Shown: positions 7,614 through 11,724 of the stretch, in pieces
How positions within the stretch are numbered: the stretch's first letter is position 1
Layout: every line of letters starts with the position of its first letter
DNA from: an uncultured Collinsella sp.
GTDB lineage: Bacteria; Actinomycetota; Coriobacteriia; Coriobacteriales; Coriobacteriaceae
Direction: 5' to 3'
Assembly: GCA_900544645.1 (NCBI GenBank)
Contig: UQWG01000055.1
Span: forward strand, 1-11,724
Length of the DNA: 11,724 nucleotides
Program-made: the position numbers and the translations under genes
The notes under the pieces: model-generated
Databases searched by the model: none
What the model was told of the DNA's origin: nothing
What the model saw: the letters and a program-made list of their open reading frames with translations, nothing else

Positions 7614-7716
7614 TCGACCGTTCGAGGTGCGGCAGATTGCCTTGAAAGAGGAGGGCATAGACCTGGTGGTCATGCCCGACGATTGAAAGGCAAGGTGCCG
7701 TGGCTCGGACGGTCGA
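7614..7716 (+). repeat. 103-nt rod-like hairpin between cysS and rlmB
   Basis: Almost the whole gap folds into one hairpin. Pairs run 7614-7621 with 7709-7716 (TCGACCGT/ACGGTCGA), 7623-7626 with 7704-7707, 7630-7634 with 7696-7700, 7637-7643 with 7687-7693 (TTGCCTT/AAGGCAA), 7653-7658 with 7672-7677 (GGGCAT/ATGCCC), and 7660-7663 with 7668-7671, closing a TGGT loop. The two sides stay in register with a single bulged A (7659). The internal loops at 7644-7652 and 7678-7686 contain three tandem G-A/A-G mismatches separated by A-T and G-C pairs. A T-rich stretch (TTCTTGTTTGTTA) follows, then the rlmB ribosome binding site. It may be an RNase III-type processing site, an attenuator, a non-coding RNA or a miniature mobile element. 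Confidence 0.75.
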
Positions 7717-7750
7717 TTCTTGTTTGTTATCTATTTAAGGAGGTCGCTTT

Positions 7751-8671
7751 ATGGCCGACAATCGCAAGCGCGCGTCTCGTGGCGGCAAGCAGGCTGCTTC
7801 TGGCTCGCGTCCGATTCGCCGCAACGACCGCGCTGCCGCTCCCAAGGGTCAGCGCGAGCGCTCCCAAGCCCAGGCTGCGCGTCCGCAGCGCGATCGCAAC
7901 CGCGACAACGTTCAGGCTCCCAAGGGCGAGTTTATCGAAGGTCGCCGTGCTGCCGCCGAGGCGCTGCGTACCGGCTTTCCCGTCAAGTGCGCGCTCATCG
8001 CTGAGGGCGGGGAGCGCGATGCCGCCTTGTCGCGCCTGGTCGACGACCTCAACGCTGCAGGCGTCCGCATTAAGTATGTGCCGCGCGCGCAGCTCGATGC
8101 GCTGTCGAGCCATGGCGCTCACCAGGGCATTGCGCTCGAGGTGGGCAATTTCCCCTATGCCGATGTTGTCGATATCCTCGACCGTGCGGGCGACGGTCCG
8201 GCGCTCGTCGTCGTGCTCGACCATGTGACCGACGACGGCAACTTTGGCGCCATCGTGCGCTCCGCCGAGGTCGTGGGCGCGGCGGGCGTCATCATTGCCA
8301 ACAAGCGCGCCGCCGGTGTGACCGTCGGCAGCTACAAGACTTCTGCCGGCGCCGTCATGCACCTGCCCATCGCGCAGGTTCCCAATATCGCCCGTGCGCT
8401 CGATGACCTCAAGGCCGCCGGCTTTTGGGTGGGCGGCGCCTCCGAGCACGCCGATGGCAGCTGCTGGGATGCCCCCTTCGAGGGTCGCGTGGCGCTCGTC
8501 ATGGGTTCCGAGGGCGCCGGCATCTCGCGTCTGGTGCTCGAGAAATGCGACTTTTTGACTAAGCTTCCCCAGCGCGGAATGACCGAGAGTCTCAACGTTG
8601 CCCAGGCGACCACCGCGCTGTGCTTTGAGTGGCTGCGCCGCAATGCCGGCGAGCTCATGGGGGAGGAGTAG
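7751..8671 (+). CDS. rlmB: TrmH/SpoU-family 23S rRNA 2'-O-ribose methyltransferase (RlmB-like)
   Basis: Members of this SPOUT family methylate a ribose 2'-hydroxyl using S-adenosylmethionine; E. coli RlmB acts on G2251 of 23S rRNA. The 306 residues begin with a basic, unordered extension of about 55 residues rich in Arg, Lys, Gln and Ala. A substrate-binding domain follows (GEFIEGRRAAAEALRTG, from about 59). The knotted catalytic domain has all three SpoU motifs: DHVTDDGNFGAIVRS at 157-171 (N164, R170), VMGSEGAGISR at 250-260, and MTESLNVAQATTAL at 277-290 (N282). ATG at 7751 follows AAGGAGG by six bases. It lies between cysS and the YacP-like gene, as in Bacillus (cysS-mrnC-rlmB-yacP), but mrnC is absent. 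The family is certain; the exact nucleotide is inferred. Confidence 0.92.
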   Translation: MADNRKRASRGGKQAASGSRPIRRNDRAAAPKGQRERSQAQAARPQRDRNRDNVQAPKGEFIEGRRAAAEALRTGFPVKCALIAEGGERDAALSRLVDDLNAAGVRIKYVPRAQLDALSSHGAHQGIALEVGNFPYADVVDILDRAGDGPALVVVLDHVTDDGNFGAIVRSAEVVGAAGVIIANKRAAGVTVGSYKTSAGAVMHLPIAQVPNIARALDDLKAAGFWVGGASEHADGSCWDAPFEGRVALVMGSEGAGISRLVLEKCDFLTKLPQRGMTESLNVAQATTALCFEWLRRNAGELMGEE

Positions 8672-8674
8672 CGC

Positions 8675-9352
8675 ATGTCCAAGAAGAACCGTGCCAAGTC
8701 CAAGGCCAAGCGCTTTGGCGAGGGCTCGGCCAAGCCGATTGTTTCGGCCGCGACCTATGGCGTGGGCGGCAATGCGTTTGCGCAGGCCATCGCCGATCCG
8801 GTCTCGACGGTGCACTCCAATAAGCCCGAGCTGCTGGTGGTCGACGGTTACAACGTGATTCACTGCACGCCGCGCTACGAAAAGCTCGTCTACGACCATT
8901 CCGACGATCCGTATTCCAGCGACGTTCACGATATGGCGCGCACGGCGCTCATTAATGACGTAGCTGCGTTTGCCCAGGGCCGCTACGAGGCCGTGATCGT
9001 ATTTGACGGCGCGGGCAATATTTCCAGCGAGCGCCCCAACCTACCGGCCCGCGGCGTGCGCATTGAGTTTTCGCCGACGGGTGTTTCGGCCGATACCGTG
9101 GTGCAGAAGCTCTGCATCGAGGCGCGCGAAGAAGGCCGCGCGTGCTCCGTGGTTTCGAGTGACGGCACAATCCAGGCCGTCGTCATGGGCAAGGGCGTCA
9201 CGCGCATCTCGAGCCGCATGCTGGTGGACGAGATCAAACAGATCGACAACGACGTTCACGAGGCCGAGGAAGCCCCGCAAATCAAGATGACTCTGGGCAG
9301 TCGCCTGAGCCCCGATGCCCTGGCCAAGCTCAAGGCCCTTCGCGGGAGGTAG
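8675..9352 (+). CDS. yacP: NYN-domain ribonuclease, YacP/Rae1-like
   Basis: YacP (Rae1) of Bacillus is a ribosome-associated endoribonuclease with a PIN-like NYN fold. The 225 residues start with a basic, unordered leader (MSKKNRAKSKAKRFGEG) that could bind RNA or the ribosome. The NYN domain covers about 50-190. It has LLVVDGYNVIH (D57), INDVAAFAQGRYEAVIVFDG (D111), FSPTGVSADTVVQ (D140) and VVSSDGTIQ (D163), which together give the acidic metal site. ATG at 8675 lies three bases after the rlmB stop, with GGAGGAG six bases upstream. It is the last gene of the disA run and converges on the HTH-HipA gene, leaving 27 bases between stops. Function by homology only; the RNA target is unknown. Confidence 0.85.
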   Translation: MSKKNRAKSKAKRFGEGSAKPIVSAATYGVGGNAFAQAIADPVSTVHSNKPELLVVDGYNVIHCTPRYEKLVYDHSDDPYSSDVHDMARTALINDVAAFAQGRYEAVIVFDGAGNISSERPNLPARGVRIEFSPTGVSADTVVQKLCIEAREEGRACSVVSSDGTIQAVVMGKGVTRISSRMLVDEIKQIDNDVHEAEEAPQIKMTLGSRLSPDALAKLKALRGR

Positions 9353-9379
9353 GTGAGCTGACGGCGCGACGCTGTCTCG

Positions 9380-10720
9380 CTAACTCCATTCAGCGATGTC
9401 GATCATTCTACGGAGGCGCCATGTAAGCGCCTCTTTTAGATATGGCAGCCTTGCCGCGAGCGCGTCGTTTCTGGACAGAATCTCGATTGCCTCGTCAACG
9501 AAGCCTTCGAGTTTGTCGCCGTCAAACCAGCTCATGTCCTCGACGAGCAACATTTGTTTGGCGGGGCTTGAATGAAATTGCGCACTGGTAAAACTGTGCT
9601 CTCCCGCCCTAAGCTCCTCTAGTGATATGTTGCACCAGAGTGATGAGCCCGAATCGAAGATGGGGGCTGGTCTGCAGACCAGTGAGTTGACGTTTCGCAC
9701 GAGGCCGAAGTTGCGCCAATGACGATCGTAGTTGGCAATGATGTCATCGCATACGATCATGCGGCCAAGGGCGTCTTTTATATCTGTCGCTCCAAGTTCC
9801 TCGCAGTTTGCTACATACCGTTCGTAATCGGTTAGTCGCTCGTCTGCATTTGCATGCTGGTTTACATAGAACGCAGGGACATATTCTTCTTCGTCAGTTA
9901 AGAAGACACTGCATGTGCTCAAGGCGGAAGTGCCCGCGCCTTCGAGCGAATAGGGTACATAATCGTAAGTGTTCAGGATGCGACGGTGAAGTGCAGTCGC
10001 CACCATCTCGTTATAGGGTTCCTGGTTTAGATGCGCTCCTGCTTTATGCAGAATTCGACGCCCGCCCTCGCATGTCCAGTACTTTTGAAGATTGCCGTCC
10101 GACGTGTTATCGGGCTTTGCGGCAGCCGCTTTTCCCTCTGGGGCAAAGGGCGCAATGGACAGTGAGACGTCATCAAAGGCGTTATTGAAGAAGTTAATGT
10201 CCTCCCAGGCGAGACCGGAACTTTGGGGCCTTATCCAATACTGGTCGGATAAGGAGAGGCCAAGATTTCGCTGTACGAGTTCATCGGGAACATCGACTGC
10301 GGCTTCTGCAAGCAGGGAGGCTAGCCCAATGCGTGCGAGCGGGATACCGCGGCCGCGCCACCAAGTGCGGAAAGAGTCGAGCGATACGGGGCTATTAGGG
10401 CCAAATACCCCAATAGGGGCGTGGGCGTAATCGACGTCGGCACCGATGTGGGTGAAGTCTTTTCGCGATGTGTTGTAGACCAGCTGAGCGACTTCATACG
10501 TGCGGTTCATGAGGGTGAACGCGATCTCGCTCTTACCGTAGCCGCGGCGGGGACGTCCCCCCGTTTTGGTCACGGAGCGGAGTCGCGTGTCGACGCTGTC
10601 TTTGTCGATGAGCCATACGCCAGAAGCCTTGCGGGCCTCAAGTGCTCCGTTTTTTATGAGCTCCTGCACCCTGCGCGGAGTGATGCCGAGTAGCTCGGCG
10701 GCTTCCTTGGTGGTAAGCAT
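9380..10720 (-). CDS. Excisionase-type HTH fused to a HipA-like kinase
   Basis: The 446 residues divide in two. Residues 1-46 form an excisionase/MerR-like helix-turn-helix (LTTKEAAELLGITPRRVQEL, then KNGALEARKASGVWLIDKDSV). The rest resembles HipA-family kinases. SDGNLQKYW (207-215) and ILHKAG (K226) suit the ATP-binding lobe. YDRHWRNFG (331-339; D332, N337) is the catalytic loop. FDSG (355-358; D356) is the metal-binding motif. Residues 60-165 contain a segment (LMNRTYEVAQLVYNTSRKDF, later LSLSDQYWI) without a known role. Start ATG 10720-10718 has GAAGGG eight bases upstream. No separate antitoxin gene is adjacent; the HTH may serve as the repressor half. It sits between the housekeeping run and a tRNA gene, is less GC-rich than neighbours, and was probably acquired. 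The kinase-like assignment is likely; toxin activity is inferred. Confidence 0.82.
   Translation of the reverse strand: MLTTKEAAELLGITPRRVQELIKNGALEARKASGVWLIDKDSVDTRLRSVTKTGGRPRRGYGKSEIAFTLMNRTYEVAQLVYNTSRKDFTHIGADVDYAHAPIGVFGPNSPVSLDSFRTWWRGRGIPLARIGLASLLAEAAVDVPDELVQRNLGLSLSDQYWIRPQSSGLAWEDINFFNNAFDDVSLSIAPFAPEGKAAAAKPDNTSDGNLQKYWTCEGGRRILHKAGAHLNQEPYNEMVATALHRRILNTYDYVPYSLEGAGTSALSTCSVFLTDEEEYVPAFYVNQHANADERLTDYERYVANCEELGATDIKDALGRMIVCDDIIANYDRHWRNFGLVRNVNSLVCRPAPIFDSGSSLWCNISLEELRAGEHSFTSAQFHSSPAKQMLLVEDMSWFDGDKLEGFVDEAIEILSRNDALAARLPYLKEALTWRLRRMIDIAEWS
9413..9437 (+). terminator. Intrinsic terminator of the disA-yacP run, inside the converging gene
   Basis: A perfect 7-bp GC stem (GAGGCGC 9413-9419, GCGCCTC 9427-9433) with a 7-nt loop is followed by TTTTAG on the plus strand. 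It is the first good terminator after yacP (stop at 9352). It lies within the last codons of the minus-strand HTH-kinase gene, so the two transcripts would overlap at their 3' ends. Confidence 0.7.
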
Positions 10721-10724
10721 CGAG

Positions 10725-10796
10725 AAACCCTTCGTCAGAACGAATAGTTTTATCTATTCCATTGTAATTAAAACTATTCGTTCTGACGAAGGGTTT
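10725..10796. repeat. Perfect 28-bp inverted repeat upstream of the HTH-kinase gene
   Basis: Bases 10725-10752 and 10769-10796 are exact reverse complements (28 of 28), separated by 16 bases. The near arm starts four bases upstream of the ATG at 10720 and includes the ribosome binding site. The hexamer GAATAG/CTATTC occurs three times (10742-10747, 10754-10759, 10774-10779), so a smaller operator unit is also possible. The position suggests an operator for the gene's own HTH domain. Confidence 0.8.
10761..10789 (-). promoter_or_regulatory. Putative promoter of the HTH-kinase gene
   Basis: On the minus strand, TCGTCA (10789-10784) and TACAAT (10766-10761) are separated by 17 bases, giving 4/6 and 5/6 matches to the sigma-70 consensus. 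Transcription would begin near 10754. The -35 lies inside the far arm of the 28-bp inverted repeat and the -10 inside its central spacer. A dimer bound across the arms would block it, and the mRNA would carry only the near arm, leaving its ribosome binding site unpaired. Confidence 0.5.
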
Positions 10797-10823
10797 TTGA
10801 GATGTGGTCGGTCGAAGGGTCTG

Positions 10824-10852
10824 TTGCGCCCCGTCCGTAATTCCTTTATTCT
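10824..10852 (+). promoter_or_regulatory. Promoter of tRNA-Thr
   Basis: TTGCGC (10824-10829) and TATTCT (10847-10852) are separated by 17 bases, and the tRNA begins about 24 bases past the expected start site. Both boxes are acceptable sigma-70-type matches for an actinobacterial tRNA gene. Confidence 0.55.
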
Positions 10853-10882
10853 TAATTGGCTTCGCGCGAGAGCGCCAAGTGT

Positions 10883-10957
10883 GCCAGTGTGGCGCAACGG
10901 TAGCGCAACTGATTTGTAATCAGTGGGTTGCAGGTTCGATTCCTGTCACTGGCTCCA
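10883..10957 (+). tRNA. tRNA-Thr (anticodon UGU), CCA encoded
   Basis: The acceptor arms GCCAGTG (10883-10889) and CACTGGC (10947-10953) pair fully, followed by discriminator T and encoded CCA. The D arm is GCGC...GCGC. The anticodon stem ACTGA/TCAGT holds loop TTTGTAA, with anticodon TGT at 10915-10917, reading ACA and probably other ACN codons. The T loop is GGTTCGATTCC. All four arms are intact and the length is 75 nt. Confidence 0.96.
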
Positions 10958-10966
10958 TGAGAGTTT

Positions 10967-11003
10967 CGGGCTCTGTTCCTTGTGGGACAGGGCCCGTTTC
11001 TAT
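10967..11003 (+). terminator. Intrinsic terminator after tRNA-Thr
   Basis: Bases 10967-10979 pair with 10984-10996 (CGGGCTCTGTTCC with GGGACAGGGCCCG, 13 bp including two G-T pairs) around the loop TTGT. The tail is TTTCTATTTA. It lies ten bases after the tRNA CCA end, so the tRNA is probably a single-gene transcript. Confidence 0.85.
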
Positions 11004-11050
11004 TTATGTCGACATGTAAGTGGGTTTGACTCCCACCAAGCTTCAGGTTT

Positions 11051-11107
11051 GTCTCGATCTGTAACACGGGTGGGCTGAAAACCCTCCTTATAGTTACAGA
11101 TTGAGAC
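11051..11107. repeat. 57-nt palindromic unit, copy 1 of 3
   Basis: The arms GTCTCGATCTGTAAC (11051-11065) and GTTACAGATTGAGAC (11093-11107) pair over 15 bp with one G-T pair. The 27-nt middle can extend the stem (GG-T-GGG with CCC-T-CC) around CTGAAAA. It is the first of three units at an exact 80-bp period. It lies in a stretch from 11004 to 11691 that holds no convincing protein gene. Confidence 0.85.
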
Positions 11108-11130
11108 AATGCCAAGGGTTGGCCGATAAT

Positions 11131-11187
11131 ATCTCGATCTGTAACACGAAGAGGCTGAAAACCGTTCTTACTGTTACAGAATGAGAC
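11131..11187. repeat. 57-nt palindromic unit, copy 2 of 3
   Basis: It starts exactly 80 bp after copy 1 and matches it at about 47 of 57 positions. The arms (ATCTCGATCTGTAAC and GTTACAGAATGAGAC) are kept; most changes fall in the 27-nt middle, which retains GGCTGAAAACC. The 23-nt spacers on either side are unrelated to each other except for TAAT just before copies 2 and 3. Confidence 0.85.
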
Positions 11188-11210
11188 GTAAGCTGGTGTC
11201 TCTGCGTAAT

Positions 11211-11267
11211 ATCTCGATTTGTAACAGATGGGGGAGGAATAACCCTCTTACTGTTACAGATCGAGAC
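11211..11267. repeat. 57-nt palindromic unit, copy 3 of 3
   Basis: It starts exactly 80 bp after copy 2. The arms are ATCTCGATTTGTAAC and GTTACAGATCGAGAC. The middle is the most diverged (about 43 of 57 positions match copy 2) but can still form a short G/C inner stem (GGG with CCC). A 13-nt palindrome, GGCCGGACCGGCC (11271-11283), follows directly. Confidence 0.82.
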
Positions 11268-11294
11268 AAAGGCCGGACCGGCCCCAGTCATCCT

Positions 11295-11413
11295 GGTCGA
11301 GTGAGGATTTCCGGACATACGAGGGTGGATAATCTCCCACTTTGGACTCGAAGCCACGCCAAAAGTGGGAGATTATCCACGCTCGATTCTGTCTGGGAAG
11401 CCCGGTCTCGACC
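11295..11413. repeat. Nested inverted repeat with a 19-bp perfect stem
   Basis: The core arms are GTGGATAATCTCCCACTTT (11325-11343) and its exact reverse complement (11362-11380), with an 18-nt loop. Outside them, successive pairings follow in order: CGAG/CTCG (11320-11323 with 11382-11385), GACA/TGTC (11314-11317 with 11390-11393), TTCC/GGAA (11309-11312 with 11396-11399), and GGTCGAG/CTCGACC (11295-11301 with 11407-11413). It could extrude as a cruciform or fold as RNA. Function not known. Confidence 0.75.
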
Positions 11414-11424
11414 TATATATAGGT
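11411..11424. repeat. 14-nt perfect palindrome ACCTATATATAGGT
   Basis: ACCTATATATAGGT is self-complementary over its full length and abuts the outer arm of the nested repeat. It is operator-like or a TATA-rich promoter element; no gene follows it directly. From here to 11599 no further feature is recognised. Confidence 0.5.
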
Positions 11425-11599
11425 GCAAATAGGCTGTTATCGAAGTTCGATTCTGAAGGTGTACTCCACTACAGCAAAGTGTTACCTTGGGAAACGTCAC
11501 CTCAGTATCCAAAACCACTGTCCTTCATATCCAAACTCAATAAAACCGCAGGTCACGGCTATATAGATACGCCCGGCACCGTGTATCTAGAGGTTTTCG

Positions 11600-11629
11600 T
11601 TGACAGCCCCCAAGGTGGCATCGTATTAT
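11600..11629 (+). promoter_or_regulatory. Promoter of the class II tRNA
   Basis: TTGACA (11600-11605, 6/6) and TATTAT (11624-11629, 5/6) are separated by 18 bases, one of the best consensus promoters in the window. The expected start is near 11636, about 56 bases before the tRNA. The leader contains a small hairpin, GGTCC/GGACC (11652-11656 with 11668-11672). Confidence 0.7.
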
Positions 11630-11691
11630 CTTCTTCGTTCGCGGGGGCGGCGGTCCAAAAGACCAAAGGACCTGCGGATACTTGAACGATT

Positions 11692-11724
11692 GGGAGTTTG
11701 CCCGAGTGGTTAATGGGGACGGGC
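11692..11724 (+). tRNA. Class II tRNA (Tyr or Ser), 5' part, cut by the right edge
   Basis: GGGAGTT would be the 5' acceptor strand, followed by TG and a D arm CCCGAGTGGTTAATGGGG of the kind seen in bacterial tRNA-Ser and tRNA-Tyr, then the start of the anticodon stem (CGGGC). The anticodon lies beyond the window, so the identity is open. Leu is less likely, as its D loop usually carries GGTGGAAT. Confidence 0.75.

Noticed and set aside
7611..8228. Open frame through the cysS-rlmB gap into rlmB
   Set aside because: It is out of frame with rlmB, rich in Arg, Ala, Ser and Pro as expected from a shifted frame, and begins inside the hairpin.
11051..11267. CRISPR array
   Set aside because: The repeat unit would be 57 nt with a diverged middle, there are only three copies, spacers are 23 nt, and no cas gene is nearby.
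11051..11267. Integron attC sites
   Set aside because: The arms end in GTAAC and GTTAC but do not fit RYYYAAC/GTTRRRY, and there is no integrase or cassette gene.
11443..11454. Possible attachment-site copy of the tRNA-Thr T arm (GTTCGATTC)
   Set aside because: Only nine bases match, the flanks differ, and no integrase gene is present.
11365..11685. 106-codon open frame on the plus strand
   Set aside because: It starts inside the 19-bp palindrome arm, has no ribosome binding site or recognisable domain, and runs through the tRNA promoter.

Overview
The window looks like chromosome from a GC-rich actinobacterium of the class Coriobacteriia, probably Collinsella or a near relative. That placement is an inference from three things: strong G/C preference at third codon positions in the housekeeping genes, the reduced disA-ispD-ispF-cysS-rlmB-yacP gene order, and the HipA-type kinase modules with AT-richer DNA between the housekeeping blocks. 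No 16S gene or other decisive marker is present.

Layout, left to right. (1) 1-1022: the C-terminal part of an aminoacyl-histidine dipeptidase (PepD, peptidase family M20) entering from the left edge, followed by a strong intrinsic terminator. (2) 1149-3012, minus strand: a two-gene HipB-HipA toxin-antitoxin module. Its control region carries three TGCA-N6-TGCA boxes spaced exactly 27 bp apart. (3) 3052-3636, minus strand: the manganese exporter MntP. A 221-bp divergent intergenic region with nested inverted repeats separates it from (4). (4) 3858-9352, plus strand: a six-gene housekeeping run disA, ispD, ispF, cysS, rlmB and a YacP-type NYN ribonuclease gene. The genes overlap or nearly abut, except for a 143-bp gap between cysS and rlmB that is filled by a 103-nt rod-like hairpin. 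A terminator for this run lies at 9413-9437, inside the 3' end of the converging gene. (5) 9380-10720, minus strand: a single-gene fusion of an excisionase/MerR-type HTH to a HipA-like kinase, with a perfect 28-bp inverted repeat over its putative promoter. (6) 10824-11724: a complete tRNA-Thr(UGU) with promoter and terminator, then about 690 bp without a convincing protein gene but dense in palindromes. This stretch holds three 57-nt inverted-repeat units at an exact 80-bp period, a nested 119-nt cruciform with a 19-bp perfect stem, and a 14-nt perfect palindrome. It ends with a good sigma-70-type promoter driving a class II tRNA (Ser or Tyr) cut off by the right edge.

The plus-strand run links c-di-AMP synthesis (DisA), two steps of the MEP isoprenoid pathway (IspD, IspF), cysteine charging (CysS), 23S rRNA methylation (RlmB) and mRNA/ribosome-linked RNA cleavage (YacP-like). 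This is a condensed form of the Bacillus disA-to-yacP block. The less ordinary content is the two independent HipA-type kinase loci with elaborate palindromic control regions, and the structured non-coding elements at 7614-7716 and 11051-11424.
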